Below the pieces are notes generated by a model that worked only from the letters and a program-made list of their open reading frames with translations, made no database searches and was not told the DNA's origin. DNA of 64,000 nucleotides, from positions 62,001 through 126,000 of the forward strand of contig NZ_JADABY010000044.1 in assembly GCF_015672735.1 (NCBI RefSeq). Reading direction: 5' to 3'. Below are positions 33,740 through 44,299 of the stretch, piece by piece (the first letter of the stretch is position 1; the number at the start of each line of letters is the position of its first letter). Source of the DNA: Citrobacter sp. Res13-Sevr-PEB04-36 (GTDB taxonomy: Bacteria; Pseudomonadota; Gammaproteobacteria; Enterobacterales; Enterobacteriaceae). The position numbers were made by a program, and so were the translations under genes.

Positions 33740-35719
33740 TTAGTGAGATTTAACTGATTTTATACCCAACCAGTCGACGATCCCCTGCGCGGCATGACGC
33801 CCTTCTGCCATCGCCGTCACCACCAGATCGGCTCCGCGCACCGCGTCCCCCCCGGCAAAAATCTTCGGGTTCGTGGTTTGATAACGGTAGGCACTCTCAA
33901 CATCAGCAGCAATACGTCCCCAGCTATCGACCTTCACGCCGTGCGCCTCCAGCCACGGCATGCCGTGTGGATGAAAGCCAAACGCCATGATCACCGCATC
34001 GGCAGGCATCACAAATTCACTCCCGGCGATGGGAACCGGACGACGACGCCCCTGTGCATCAGCCTCACCGAGCTGGGTACGTAAGAAACGCACGCCGCTG
34101 ACACGCCCTTCGGCATTCAGCACCAGCTCAACCGGCTGGACGTTAAACTCAAAGTTAGCCCCCTCTTCGCGGGCATTTTTGACCTCTTTTTTCGAGCCAG
34201 GCATGTTGGCCTCATCCCGACGATAAGCGCAGGTGACCTGACTTGCGCCATGGCGCAACGCGGTACGTACGCAGTCCATGGCCGTATCGCCGCCGCCGAG
34301 CACCACGACGTTCAGTCCGGCAGTGTCAATAAACGGCTCTTCCGACAGTTCATCCAGTCCCATCACCTGTTTGGTGTTGGCAATCAGGAACGGCAGCGCG
34401 TCATACACGCCAGGCGCGTCTTCATTCGGCAGATCCGCTTTCATCGAACGATAGGTCCCGACACCCACGAACACCGCATCGTAGTCTTCCAGCAACGCGG
34501 CCAGCGTCACGTCCTTGCCGACCTCACAGTTCAGCTCGAAATGAATACCCATGGCACTGAAGATTTCGCGACGGCGCGCCAGCAATGATTTATCCAGTTT
34601 GAAGGCCGGAATACCAAACGTCAGTAAGCCGCCAATTTCTGGATGGCGATCGAAGACGGTGGCGCTGACGCCGTTGCGGGCTAACACATCCGCACAGGCC
34701 AGACCCGCAGGACCGGCACCGATAATGGCGACCCGTTTATCGACTTTCTGTACATGGCTTAAGTCCGGTCGCCACCCTTTGCTCAGCGCGCGGTCGGAGA
34801 TGTAACGTTCAATATTGCCAATGGTGACCGCACCGTGTTCATCACGTACCGTGCAGGCACCTTCGCAGAGCCGGTCCTGCGGGCAGACGCGTCCGGTGAT
34901 TTCCGGCAGACAGTTGGTCTGGTGCGAAAGCTCGACCGCAGCGTCAATGTTTCCGGCTTTCACCAGTTCGATCCACTGGGGAATATGGTTGTGCAGCGGA
35001 CACGTCCACTCGCAAATACTGTGCTCACCGCATTTCAGGCAGCGGGAGACTTCCCGTTCAGCCTGCACCGTACGGAACGGCAAATAAATCTCATCAAAGC
35101 TGGTTTTGCGGGCTTCAATTTCCAGTTTATCGGGCTCACCGCGCACAGGCGTGGCCTGCATTTGTTCAACTTTATTGGTGACATGCGGCGTTATTTCGGT
35201 AGCAATCGCATGCCAGGGTTGACACTCCTGACTGGCTGCGCGCAGCCTGCGCGCTTTTGACAGGCCTGTCAGCGATGTTTCCGTCACCAGTTGTAGCGCC
35301 TGCGCCGGACAATTCTCGACGCAGGCCGGTCCCTCTTCCCGTCCCTGGCACAAATCGCACTTATGCGCGGTCGCTTTCACCTTTCCTTTCGCCACGGGAG
35401 TGAGTACGATCTGCATCGTGCCAAAAGGACAGGCTACGACACAGGATTTACAGCCAATACACTTTTTCGCGTTCACCTGTACGCTGTCATTGTCGTGACT
35501 TATTGCACCATTAGGACAGCTTCTGGCACAGGGCGCATCCTCGCAGTGCCGACAGGTCACTGCACTGCGCTGATGTTGATGTTTGATGACGGTAATGCGC
35601 GGCTGAAAATGCCGTTGGCTCAGGACATGCTGCTCATCGTTATGCGCCATGACACAGGCGACCTCACAGGCGTGGCATCCCAGGCACTGTTGGCTGTTGA
35701 CCATAATAAAACGATTCAT
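33740..35719 (-). CDS. aegA: AegA, iron-sulfur flavoprotein oxidoreductase
   Basis: A 659-residue fusion, the length of E. coli AegA. The N-terminal ferredoxin part (about 1-200) has several 4Fe-4S Cys clusters ([25 protein letters not shown]). The C-terminal GltD-like part (about 210-655) has an FAD motif [13 protein letters not shown] and an NADPH motif [10 protein letters not shown]. coli AegA has been tied to anaerobic urate degradation. The start at 35719 (MNRFIMVNS) has AAGGAAG upstream. An insertion-bearing ERIC lies just upstream. Confidence 0.95.
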   Translation of the reverse strand: MNRFIMVNSQQCLGCHACEVACVMAHNDEQHVLSQRHFQPRITVIKHQHQRSAVTCRHCEDAPCARSCPNGAISHDNDSVQVNAKKCIGCKSCVVACPFGTMQIVLTPVAKGKVKATAHKCDLCQGREEGPACVENCPAQALQLVTETSLTGLSKARRLRAASQECQPWHAIATEITPHVTNKVEQMQATPVRGEPDKLEIEARKTSFDEIYLPFRTVQAEREVSRCLKCGEHSICEWTCPLHNHIPQWIELVKAGNIDAAVELSHQTNCLPEITGRVCPQDRLCEGACTVRDEHGAVTIGNIERYISDRALSKGWRPDLSHVQKVDKRVAIIGAGPAGLACADVLARNGVSATVFDRHPEIGGLLTFGIPAFKLDKSLLARRREIFSAMGIHFELNCEVGKDVTLAALLEDYDAVFVGVGTYRSMKADLPNEDAPGVYDALPFLIANTKQVMGLDELSEEPFIDTAGLNVVVLGGGDTAMDCVRTALRHGASQVTCAYRRDEANMPGSKKEVKNAREEGANFEFNVQPVELVLNAEGRVSGVRFLRTQLGEADAQGRRRPVPIAGSEFVMPADAVIMAFGFHPHGMPWLEAHGVKVDSWGRIAADVESAYRYQTTNPKIFAGGDAVRGADLVVTAMAEGRHAAQGIVDWLGIKSVKSH

Positions 35720-36179
<460 letters not shown>

Positions 36180-37877
36180 GTGACGGTAAAGCGTCCTGTC
36201 TCGGCCAGTTTAGCCAAGGCTTTTTTCTACATCGTGCTGCTATCAATTCTCTCTACGGGTATTGCGCTGCTTACGCTAACCAGCAGTTTGCGCGACGCGG
36301 AGGCAATTAATATTGCCGGTTCCTTGCGTATGCAAAGCTATCGGCTGGGGTATGACCTGCAAAGCCAAAGCCCGCAGATCAACGCCCACCGCCAGCTTTT
36401 TCAGCAGGCGTTAAACGCGCCGGCATTACAAAATCTAAACGCCTGGTATGTTCCAGAAGCGGTAAAAAGCCGCTATGGACGTCTGCATGCAAACTGGCTG
36501 GAAATGAACGCCCGATTGATAAGCGGCGATTTGCACTGGTATCAGGCTAATATCAACAATTATGTCGATCAAATAGACCTCTTCGTGCTGGCGCTGCAGC
36601 ATTATGCTGAGCGTAAAGTCATGCTGGTGTTTGGTATTTCGCTGGCGGGGGGGATCGGCATATTCACGCTGGTGTTCTTTACTCTGCGGCGGATTCGCCA
36701 GCAGGTGGTCCGTCCGCTGAATAAGCTGGTGATGGCCAGCCAGCACATTGAACACGGTCAGTTTGATATCCCGGCTCTGGATACCGGCTTACCCAACGAA
36801 CTGGGGCTGCTGGCGAAGACGTTTAGCCAGATGTCGAGTGAGTTACATAAACTGTACCGCTCGCTGGAAGCCTCCGTGGCGGAGAAAACACACGATCTTC
36901 ACGAAGCCAATCGCCGCCTGGAGGTGCTGTATCAGTGTTCCCAGGCACTGAATACCAGCCAAATTGACGTGCACTGCTTCCGCCATATTTTACAAATTGT
37001 CCGCGAGCACGACGCCGCATATTTCCTGGAACTCACCGTCGGTGATAACTGGCGGATTAGCGAAGGGACTAAAAGCCCCGAACTGCCGATGCAGATCCTG
37101 CCGGTCACCATGCAGGACACCGTCTATGGCGAACTACACTGGCAAAGCCCTAACGTGAGTGCGTCTACGCCGCTGCTTAATAGTGTGTCAACCATGCTGG
37201 GACGCGGCCTGTACTTCAACCAGGCGCAAAAACATTTTCAGCAGCTGTTGTTAATGGAAGAACGAGCGACCATCGCGCGTGAACTCCACGACTCGCTGGC
37301 GCAGGTGCTTTCTTATTTACGCATTCAGTTAACGCTACTGAAGCGTTCAATCCCGGAAGATAACGCCCCGGCGCAGAGTATCATGGCCGATTTCTCCCAG
37401 GCGTTGAACGATGCGTATCGTCAACTGCGCGAGCTGCTCACCACTTTCCGCTTGACCTTGCAGCAAGCCGATCTTCCCTCAGCCCTGCATGAAATGCTGG
37501 AAACGCTGCAAAACCAAACATCGGCTAAACTGACGCTCGATTGCCGGTTACCGACGCTGGCGCTGGATGCGCAAATGCAGGTGCATCTGTTGCAGATCAT
37601 CCGCGAAGCGGTGTTGAACGCCATTAAACACGCCAGTGCGAGCGAAATTGCCGTCAGTTGCGTGACCGCACCGGATGGGAATCATACCGTGTATATCCGC
37701 GATAACGGCGTCGGCATCGGTGAACCGCAAGAACCAGCGGGGCACTACGGTTTAAATATTATGCGTGAGCGCGCGGAAAGACTCAGCGGTACATTGACCT
37801 TCTCCCAACCTTCAGGAGGAGGAACGCTGGTCAGTATCAGTTTTCGATCGGCAGAGACGGAAAGTCAGCAAACGTAA
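36180..37877 (+). CDS. narQ: NarQ, nitrate/nitrite sensor histidine kinase
   Basis: A 565-residue sensor. It has TM1 (about 14-34), a periplasmic domain opening with the P-box (about 41-57, NIAGSLRMQSYRLG with the nitrate-binding Arg50), TM2 (about 145-170), HAMP and S-helix. A cysteine-containing central module follows, then the HisKA_3 H-box ARELHDSLAQVLSYLR and the HATPase GHYGLNIMRERAERL. It phosphorylates NarL and NarP. The start is GTG at 36180 behind GAGGA, matching the E. coli N-terminus. Confidence 0.95.
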   Translation: MTVKRPVSASLAKAFFYIVLLSILSTGIALLTLTSSLRDAEAINIAGSLRMQSYRLGYDLQSQSPQINAHRQLFQQALNAPALQNLNAWYVPEAVKSRYGRLHANWLEMNARLISGDLHWYQANINNYVDQIDLFVLALQHYAERKVMLVFGISLAGGIGIFTLVFFTLRRIRQQVVRPLNKLVMASQHIEHGQFDIPALDTGLPNELGLLAKTFSQMSSELHKLYRSLEASVAEKTHDLHEANRRLEVLYQCSQALNTSQIDVHCFRHILQIVREHDAAYFLELTVGDNWRISEGTKSPELPMQILPVTMQDTVYGELHWQSPNVSASTPLLNSVSTMLGRGLYFNQAQKHFQQLLLMEERATIARELHDSLAQVLSYLRIQLTLLKRSIPEDNAPAQSIMADFSQALNDAYRQLRELLTTFRLTLQQADLPSALHEMLETLQNQTSAKLTLDCRLPTLALDAQMQVHLLQIIREAVLNAIKHASASEIAVSCVTAPDGNHTVYIRDNGVGIGEPQEPAGHYGLNIMRERAERLSGTLTFSQPSGGGTLVSISFRSAETESQQT

Positions 37878-37973
37878 AGAACGGCAAAGCGCCGGAAAGC
37901 CTGTATCCAGGCCAGACGGCGTTGGCACGAAAGGTACGCTGTAAACGCGCATGATAATTTACATTATCTTCTT

Positions 37974-37991
37974 TTTTTCTCCACGTTTGGC
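37974..37991 (+). promoter_or_regulatory. BaeR-like box upstream of acrD
   Basis: TTTTTCTCCACGTTTGGC closely matches the BaeR recognition sequence as I recall it, TTTTTCTCCATDATTGGC, differing at two or three central bases. E. coli acrD is activated by BaeSR, and the site is about 70 bp before the start codon. Confidence 0.65.
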
Positions 37992-38061
37992 CCGTACCTT
38001 GCCGCTACAGTGAAGCAAGTCATACCGATAACGATACGCAGAAACACGAGGTCCTCTTTTA

Positions 38062-41000
38062 ATGGCGAATTTTTTTATCGATCGCCCCATTTTTGCCTGG
38101 GTGTTAGCTATCCTGTTGTGTCTCACAGGAACCCTGGCTATTTTTTCGCTGCCCGTTGAGCAATATCCCGATCTGGCGCCGCCAAACGTGCGTGTTACCG
38201 CAAACTATCCTGGTGCATCAGCACAAACCCTGGAAAACACCGTAACCCAGGTTATCGAACAGAACATGACCGGCCTCGATAATTTGATGTACATGTCCTC
38301 GCAAAGCAGCGGGACCGGTCAGGCAACAGTGACGCTAAGTTTTGTGGCCGGAAGCGATCCTGATGAAGCCGTGCAACAGGTGCAAAACCAGCTGCAGTCG
38401 GCGATGCGTAAGCTACCGCAGGCGGTACAGGATCAAGGGGTGACGGTACGTAAAACCGGGGATACCAATATCCTGACTATCGCCTTTGTCTCCACCGACG
38501 GCTCCATGGACAAGCAGGACATCGCCGACTACGTGGCGAGTAATATTCAGGATCCGCTCAGCCGCATTAATGGCGTGGGGGATATTGACGCCTACGGCTC
38601 CCAATACTCCATGCGTATCTGGCTCGACCCGGCCAAGCTGAACAGCGTTCAGATGACCGCCAAAGACGTCACCGACGCTATCGAGTCGCAAAATGCGCAA
38701 ATTGCTGTCGGCCAACTTGGCGGCACGCCTTCGGTGGACAAACAGGCACTGAATGCGACGATTAATGCCCAGTCATTGCTGCAAACGCCGGATGAATTCC
38801 GCGCGATTACGCTGCGCGTGAATCAGGACGGTTCCGAAGTCAAACTGGGCGACGTTGCCACGGTTGAAATGGGCGCGGAGAAATATGATTATCTAAGCCG
38901 CTTTAACGGTAACCCTGCTTCCGGCCTGGGGGTGAAATTAGCCTCTGGCGCCAATGAAATGGCGACAGCGAATCTGGTTATCAATCGCCTGAATGAGCTG
39001 TCGCAATATTTCCCGCACGGACTGGAATACAAGGTGGCGTATGAAACCACCTCCTTCGTCAAAGCGTCGATTATCGACGTGGTAAAAACGCTGCTGGAAG
39101 CCATCGCGCTGGTCTTCCTCGTGATGTACCTGTTCCTGCAAAACTTCCGCGCGACACTTATCCCGACCATCGCCGTCCCGGTGGTGTTAATGGGCACCTT
39201 CTCTGTGCTCTACGCTTTTGGCTACAGCGTCAACACGCTAACGATGTTTGCGATGGTGCTGGCGATCGGCTTGTTGGTCGATGACGCCATTGTGGTGGTA
39301 GAGAACGTTGAGCGCATCATGAGTGAGGAAGGCCTCTCGCCACGTGAAGCCACGCGAAAATCGATGGGGCAGATCCAGGGTGCGCTGGTGGGTATCGCCA
39401 TGGTGCTGTCAGCAGTGTTTATCCCGATGGCCTTCTTCGGCGGCACCACCGGGGCAATTTACCGCCAGTTCTCAATTACCATCGTCTCGGCAATGGTGCT
39501 GTCGGTGCTGGTGGCGATGATCCTGACCCCGGCCCTGTGCGCCACATTGCTCAAACCACTGCATAAGGGCGAACATCACGGTCAGACCGGGTTCTTTGGC
39601 TGGTTTAACCGGATGTTCAACCGCAACGCTGAACGTTACGAAAAAGGCGTTGCCCGAATTTTGCATCGCAGCCTGCGCTGGATCCTGATCTACGGCTTGC
39701 TGCTCGGCGGCATGGTATTCCTGTTCCTGCGCCTGCCAACCTCGTTCCTGCCGCTGGAAGACCGCGGTATGTTTACCACCTCGGTACAGTTGCCCAGCGG
39801 TTCCACGCAACAGCAGACGTTAAAAGTGGTCGAAGAAGTCGAGAAATATTACTTCACCCATGAAAAAGACAACATCATGTCGGTCTTCTCAACCGTCGGC
39901 TCTGGCCCTGGTGGGAACGGGCAGAACGTAGCGCGCATGTTCGTCCGCTTAAAAGACTGGGACGAGCGTGACACCACCACCGGTACTTCATTTGCCATTA
40001 TCGAACGCGCCACCAAAGCGTTTAACCAGATTAAAGAGGCGCGCGTTTTTGCCAGTAGCCCTCCGGCCATCAGCGGTCTGGGTAGCTCTGCGGGTTTTGA
40101 TATGGAGTTGCAGGATCACGCCGGTGCGGGCCATGACGCCTTAATGGCCGCGCGGGACAAACTGATAGAGCTTGCCGGGAAGGACGCGTCTCTGACCCGC
40201 GTACGTCATAATGGCCTGGACGACAGTCCGCAGCTGCAAATTGATATCGATCAGCGCAAAGCACAAGCGTTGGGGGTTTCTATCGATGATATTAACGACA
40301 CGCTGCAAACAGCCTGGGGCTCCAGTTACGTCAATGACTTTATGGACCGCGGTCGTGTGAAAAAAGTCTACGTGCAGGCGGCGGCGAAATATCGCATGCT
40401 CCCTGACGACATCAACCTGTGGTACGTGCGCAATAATAGCGGCGGTATGGTGCCGTTCTCGGCGTTTGCCACCTCGCGCTGGGAAACCGGTTCACCGCGT
40501 CTGGAACGCTACAACGGCTACTCTGCCGTTGAGATCGTCGGCGAAGCCGCGCCCGGCGTCAGTACCGGGACGGCAATGGACGTGATGGAATCGCTGGTGC
40601 ATCAGCTCCCGACCGGGTTTGGCCTCGAGTGGACGGCGATGTCGTATCAGGAACGGCTCTCGGGCTCTCAGGCCCCTGCCCTGTACGCCATTTCGCTGTT
40701 AGTCGTGTTCCTGTGTCTGGCTGCGCTGTACGAGAGCTGGTCGGTACCGTTCTCCGTCATGCTGGTAGTGCCGTTGGGGGTGATTGGCGCGCTGCTGGCG
40801 ACCTGGATGCGCGGTCTGGAAAACGACGTCTATTTCCAGGTCGGGTTATTAACGGTTATCGGGCTGTCGGCGAAAAATGCGATATTGATTGTTGAATTCG
40901 CCAATGAGATGAATGAAAAAGGACACGACCTGCTCGATGCCACGCTGCATGCCTGTCGCCAGCGCTTACGGCCGATTTTGATGACCTCACTGGCGTTTAT

Positions 41001-41175
41001 CTTCGGGGTATTACCGATGACCATCAGCAGCGGCGCAGGCTCCGGCGGTCAGCATGCAGTGGGAACCGGCGTAATGGGTGGGATGATCTCTGCTACTCTT
41101 CTGGCAATTTACTTCGTGCCGCTGTTTTTTGTGCTGGTACGCAGACGCTTTCCGTTGAAACCACGCCCGGAATAA
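38062..41175 (+). CDS. acrD: AcrD, RND multidrug efflux pump
   Basis: A 1037-residue inner-membrane RND transporter, the length of E. coli AcrD, with 12 predicted TM segments and two large periplasmic loops. The proton-relay Asp pair is visible in [16 protein letters not shown] (TM4), and [13 protein letters not shown] lies in TM10. With AcrA and TolC it expels aminoglycosides and other polar drugs and bile salts. The start follows an AGGTCC-type site. An intrinsic terminator lies 15 bases past the stop. Confidence 0.97.
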   Translation: MANFFIDRPIFAWVLAILLCLTGTLAIFSLPVEQYPDLAPPNVRVTANYPGASAQTLENTVTQVIEQNMTGLDNLMYMSSQSSGTGQATVTLSFVAGSDPDEAVQQVQNQLQSAMRKLPQAVQDQGVTVRKTGDTNILTIAFVSTDGSMDKQDIADYVASNIQDPLSRINGVGDIDAYGSQYSMRIWLDPAKLNSVQMTAKDVTDAIESQNAQIAVGQLGGTPSVDKQALNATINAQSLLQTPDEFRAITLRVNQDGSEVKLGDVATVEMGAEKYDYLSRFNGNPASGLGVKLASGANEMATANLVINRLNELSQYFPHGLEYKVAYETTSFVKASIIDVVKTLLEAIALVFLVMYLFLQNFRATLIPTIAVPVVLMGTFSVLYAFGYSVNTLTMFAMVLAIGLLVDDAIVVVENVERIMSEEGLSPREATRKSMGQIQGALVGIAMVLSAVFIPMAFFGGTTGAIYRQFSITIVSAMVLSVLVAMILTPALCATLLKPLHKGEHHGQTGFFGWFNRMFNRNAERYEKGVARILHRSLRWILIYGLLLGGMVFLFLRLPTSFLPLEDRGMFTTSVQLPSGSTQQQTLKVVEEVEKYYFTHEKDNIMSVFSTVGSGPGGNGQNVARMFVRLKDWDERDTTTGTSFAIIERATKAFNQIKEARVFASSPPAISGLGSSAGFDMELQDHAGAGHDALMAARDKLIELAGKDASLTRVRHNGLDDSPQLQIDIDQRKAQALGVSIDDINDTLQTAWGSSYVNDFMDRGRVKKVYVQAAAKYRMLPDDINLWYVRNNSGGMVPFSAFATSRWETGSPRLERYNGYSAVEIVGEAAPGVSTGTAMDVMESLVHQLPTGFGLEWTAMSYQERLSGSQAPALYAISLLVVFLCLAALYESWSVPFSVMLVVPLGVIGALLATWMRGLENDVYFQVGLLTVIGLSAKNAILIVEFANEMNEKGHDLLDATLHACRQRLRPILMTSLAFIFGVLPMTISSGAGSGGQHAVGTGVMGGMISATLLAIYFVPLFFVLVRRRFPLKPRPE

Positions 41176-41184
41176 TCAGGACAC

Positions 41185-41218
41185 AAAAAAGGCGACTTAT
41201 CATGAGTCGCCTTTTTTT
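41185..41218. terminator. Bidirectional terminator between acrD and ypfM
   Basis: The stem GGCGACT/AGTCGCC (41191-41197 with 41205-41211) has six A residues before it and seven T residues after it. It can end transcripts from acrD (plus) and ypfM (minus). Confidence 0.93.
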
Positions 41219-41251
41219 ATCCCTTACGGGATCAGGATATCTGCCAGAAAT

Positions 41252-41311
41252 TTATTTACGAAGCATGACTTCGATAAAGTCTTTCCAGTTCCCCAGTTCA
41301 CGTTCAATCAT
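41252..41311 (-). CDS. ypfM: YpfM, 19-residue small protein
   Basis: Translation of the minus strand from 41311 gives MIERELGNWKDFIEVMLRK and a TAA stop, which I recall as the E. coli YpfM sequence. A GAGGTTGTT sequence precedes the ATG. It is predicted to be an amphipathic helix. Its function is unknown. Conservation beside acrD supports a real gene despite its size. Confidence 0.9.
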   Translation of the reverse strand: MIERELGNWKDFIEVMLRK

Positions 41312-41699
41312 AACAACCTCTCTTATTATTATGGGCATTCTACGGAATCATCATCATTAAAAGAAGACAATTTAACCAATGGTTGTGATTGCATCCTCCC
41401 GTGTGTGGGGTGTATGTCATCACTATGCGCTATACCCATAAATTTTATGTGACTTACGGCAATATTTTGAAATATTCATACATAATCTACTACTTTGCCA
41501 ATTCTGATGGAAAAACAGTCGGATGCAAAGCGGTAAATTCTGAATTTCACGCCAGCCGAGGTTCTGGAACTTTCAGGAATCATTATTCACTGTTGTTCAA
41601 CAATGTTATATTTTTCTATAACGATTGAGTGACAATATGTATTATCTGGAATAACACAGCACAAGAATAAATATTCAAATTACGTCAATAAGGATTCAA
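41312..41699. other. AT-rich intergenic region, no gene seen
   Basis: About 390 bp, visibly richer in A+T than its neighbours. It must hold the ypfM and yffB-dapE promoters. A 79-codon plus-strand frame opens at a TTG (41389) without a ribosome binding site and resembles no family. A small palindrome TTGTTCAACAA occurs near 41592-41602. Confidence 0.6.
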
Positions 41700-42065
41700 A
41701 TGATTACCCTTTACGGCATTAAAAACTGCGATACGATTAAAAAAGCCCGACGCTGGCTGGAGGAACGCGGTATTGACTACCGCTTCCATGATTATCGCGT
41801 TGACGGTCTGGATAACGCACTCATGCAGTCCTTTATCAACGAGCTAGGTTGGGAGCCGCTGCTCAATACGCGCGGAACCACCTGGCGCAAACTGGATGAA
41901 GCCACGCGGAGCCACATCACCACTGCGGACTCCGCCGCCGCGTTGATGATTGAAATGCCAGCAATAATCAAACGCCCATTGCTCTGCGCGCCGGGTAAGC
42001 CTATGCTGCTGGGTTTTAGTGAATCCAGTTATATGCAGTTTTTTAATGATTGTAATGAGGTGTAG
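41700..42065 (+). CDS. yffB: YffB, ArsC-family thioredoxin-fold protein
   Basis: A 121-residue ArsC/Spx-type thioredoxin-fold protein with the redox-site segment [15 protein letters not shown] at residues 6-20 and a single Cys in the usual position, plus KRPLL near 95. The E. coli homologue has 118 residues; glutathione binding but no arsenate reductase role has been suggested. It lies 3 bases upstream of dapE and is probably in its operon. Confidence 0.93.
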   Translation: MITLYGIKNCDTIKKARRWLEERGIDYRFHDYRVDGLDNALMQSFINELGWEPLLNTRGTTWRKLDEATRSHITTADSAAALMIEMPAIIKRPLLCAPGKPMLLGFSESSYMQFFNDCNEV

Positions 42066-42068
42066 TCT

Positions 42069-43196
42069 ATGTCGTGCCCGGTTATTGAGCTGACACAGCA
42101 GCTTATTCGCCGTCCTTCTCTGAGCCCGGATGACGCAGGGTGCCAGGCGTTAATGATTGAGCGCCTGCGCGCGGTAGGTTTTACCGTTGAGCGTATGGAT
42201 TTTGGTGACACACAGAATTTTTGGGCATGGCGCGGACACGGTGAGACGCTGGCGTTTGCCGGTCACACTGACGTCGTGCCTGCCGGTGATGTTGATCGTT
42301 GGATCAATCCGCCATTTGAACCGACAATCCGCGACGGTCTGCTGTTCGGACGCGGCGCTGCGGATATGAAAGGATCGCTGGCGGCAATGGTTGTCGCGGC
42401 AGAGCGTTTCGTCGCTCAGCACCCTAACCATAAAGGCCGTCTGGCATTTTTAATCACCTCTGACGAAGAAGCCAGTGCGAAAAATGGCACCGTAAAGGTG
42501 GTTGAAGCGCTGATGGCCCGCAACGAGCGACTGGACTATTGCCTGGTCGGCGAGCCATCCAGTACGGAAATCGTCGGTGACGTGGTCAAAAACGGGCGTC
42601 GGGGTTCACTGACCTGCAACCTGACGATTCACGGCGTTCAGGGGCACGTGGCCTATCCACATCTGGCCGATAACCCGGTGCACCGCGCGGCACCAATGCT
42701 GAATGAACTGGTAAGCATTGAATGGGATCAGGGCAATGAATTTTTCCCCGCGACCAGCATGCAGATTGCCAATATTCAGGCAGGAACCGGTAGCAATAAC
42801 GTTATCCCCGGCGAGCTTTTTGTCCAGTTCAACTTCCGGTTCAGCACCGAACTCAACGATGAGATGATCAAATCGCGGGTGCTGGCGCTGCTGGATAAGC
42901 ATCAGTTGCGTTATACCGTTGACTGGTGGCTTTCCGGTCAACCGTTCCTGACGGAGCGCGGTAAACTGGTAGATGCGGTAGTCAATGCCATTGAGCACTA
43001 TAATGAAATTAAACCGCAGTTACTGACTACAGGCGGGACATCCGACGGGCGCTTTATTGCCCGCATGGGGGCGCAGGTAGTAGAACTTGGGCCGGTCAAT
43101 GCCACCATTCATAAAATTAATGAATGTGTTAATGCCGCCGACCTGCAGCTGCTTGCCCGTATGTATCAACGTATCATGGAGCAGCTCGTCGCCTGA
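42069..43196 (+). CDS. dapE: DapE, succinyl-diaminopimelate desuccinylase
   Basis: A 375-residue M20-family zinc hydrolase that converts N-succinyl-LL-DAP to LL-DAP in lysine and peptidoglycan synthesis. The metal motifs are visible: [10 protein letters not shown] (His66-Asp68 region), [10 protein letters not shown] and [11 protein letters not shown] with catalytic and metal-binding glutamates. The length is as in E. coli. It is preceded by yffB and followed by ypfN. Confidence 0.97.
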   Translation: MSCPVIELTQQLIRRPSLSPDDAGCQALMIERLRAVGFTVERMDFGDTQNFWAWRGHGETLAFAGHTDVVPAGDVDRWINPPFEPTIRDGLLFGRGAADMKGSLAAMVVAAERFVAQHPNHKGRLAFLITSDEEASAKNGTVKVVEALMARNERLDYCLVGEPSSTEIVGDVVKNGRRGSLTCNLTIHGVQGHVAYPHLADNPVHRAAPMLNELVSIEWDQGNEFFPATSMQIANIQAGTGSNNVIPGELFVQFNFRFSTELNDEMIKSRVLALLDKHQLRYTVDWWLSGQPFLTERGKLVDAVVNAIEHYNEIKPQLLTTGGTSDGRFIARMGAQVVELGPVNATIHKINECVNAADLQLLARMYQRIMEQLVA

Positions 43197-43223
43197 TGAG
43201 CGTTCCTGCAAGAGGAAATGAGC

Positions 43224-43424
43224 ATGGACTTGCTGGCAAAGTATTGGTGGATTTTAGTACTGGTTTTTCTGGTAGGCGTACTGCTGAACGTTATCAAAGA
43301 TCTCAAGCGCGTTGACCATAAAAAATTTCTCGCCAATAAACCGGAGCTTCCCCCGCATCGTGACTTTAACGATAAATGGGATGATGACGATGACTGGCCG
43401 AACAAGGATCAGCCGAAGAAATAA
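43224..43424 (+). CDS. ypfN: YpfN, small inner-membrane protein (UPF0370)
   Basis: A 66-residue protein with one N-terminal TM helix ([19 protein letters not shown], about 5-23) and an acidic/basic cytoplasmic tail (DDDDDW, KDQPKK). Its function is unknown. Of two ATGs, 43218 and 43224, the second has AGAGGAA at a normal distance and gives the E. coli length. Confidence 0.92.
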   Translation: MDLLAKYWWILVLVFLVGVLLNVIKDLKRVDHKKFLANKPELPPHRDFNDKWDDDDDWPNKDQPKK

Positions 43425-43426
43425 TT

Positions 43427-43519
43427 AGTAGGCCGATAAGTCCCGTAGGCCCGGTAAGCGTTAGCGCCACCGGGCATTACGTGCCGGATGGCAACGCTTC
43501 GCGTTTTATCCGGCCTACG
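43427..43519. repeat. BIME between ypfN and ypfH
   Basis: Three REP-like arms (AGTAGGCCGATAAG, GCCCGGTAAGCG...CCGGGC, and GCCGGATGGC...TTATCCGGCC) lie between these convergent genes. Confidence 0.82.
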
Positions 43520-43527
43520 GTGATCAA

Positions 43528-44226
43528 TCAGATCATGGCAATCACATCATCATCGTGGGGTTTACCGCCACTCAATGCTTCATCGAAGTAGTGCTTCGGT
43601 ACGGTAAAACGCAAATGATCGAGTGCACATTGCATGCTGCGATCGTCAATGGCGTGGCCGAGATCCTCGACGATATCCAGCGTCACATCCCCACCGGCAC
43701 GAATTAATGCTTCCTGCGCGGCAACGGCGTGAGACAGTTCGATCACCCGGTCTTCCCCGCCGTGAATCAAATGCACCGTTGTGGCGGTCGTCGCCACCTC
43801 CGGCACGCTGGCGTAGCGGCCATTGAAGGCAATCACCCGCGATGCTAACCCCGGTTCGGCCTTGATGCTCTCAAGCGACATAATCGCCCCCTGCGAAAAA
43901 CCAATCAGCGCGGTAGCCTGAGGGGAAACGCCGCTCTGTTGCTGCCAGTAGCGTACGATGTCAATAAACACCGGCATGATGGCATCAACCCGCTCCTGAC
44001 GGTTCTCTTCCGTCACGCCCTGCACTGAAAACCACTGCCGGCCGCCGGTGGAACCGTAAGGCTGTGCCCCCCCGATGCTGACAATCAGCGCATCCGGGAA
44101 CAGCGGCGCAAACCAGGAACCAATTTCGCCCATGGCAACCGGGTTATCGCCGACGCCATGAAACAGCAGCAACAGCTGTTGCGCAGGTTTATCGGGACTT
44201 TGAACAACAAAATGGTCATGTTTCAT
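43528..44226 (-). CDS. ypfH: YpfH, alpha/beta hydrolase (esterase)
   Basis: A 232-residue phospholipase/carboxylesterase-type hydrolase. The nucleophile elbow is GFSQGAIMS, with a preceding LFHGVGDNP oxyanion segment and the His in EDLGHAID. E. coli YpfH shows esterase activity on model substrates; its natural substrate is unknown. The start at 44226 follows AAGGAG; the frame extends 44 codons into the tmcA end without support. Confidence 0.93.
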   Translation of the reverse strand: MKHDHFVVQSPDKPAQQLLLLFHGVGDNPVAMGEIGSWFAPLFPDALIVSIGGAQPYGSTGGRQWFSVQGVTEENRQERVDAIMPVFIDIVRYWQQQSGVSPQATALIGFSQGAIMSLESIKAEPGLASRVIAFNGRYASVPEVATTATTVHLIHGGEDRVIELSHAVAAQEALIRAGGDVTLDIVEDLGHAIDDRSMQCALDHLRFTVPKHYFDEALSGGKPHDDDVIAMI

Positions 44227-44299
44227 GGCGATCTCCTTAACTGATAAGAGTAATTCTACGCCGCTTAATCGCAATGACCATGCCAGGAAATTGAAGAAG

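Noticed and set aside
41389-41628. A 79-codon frame in the ypfM-yffB gap
   Set aside because: It starts at TTG with no Shine-Dalgarno, has odd composition and no recognisable domain in AT-rich DNA.
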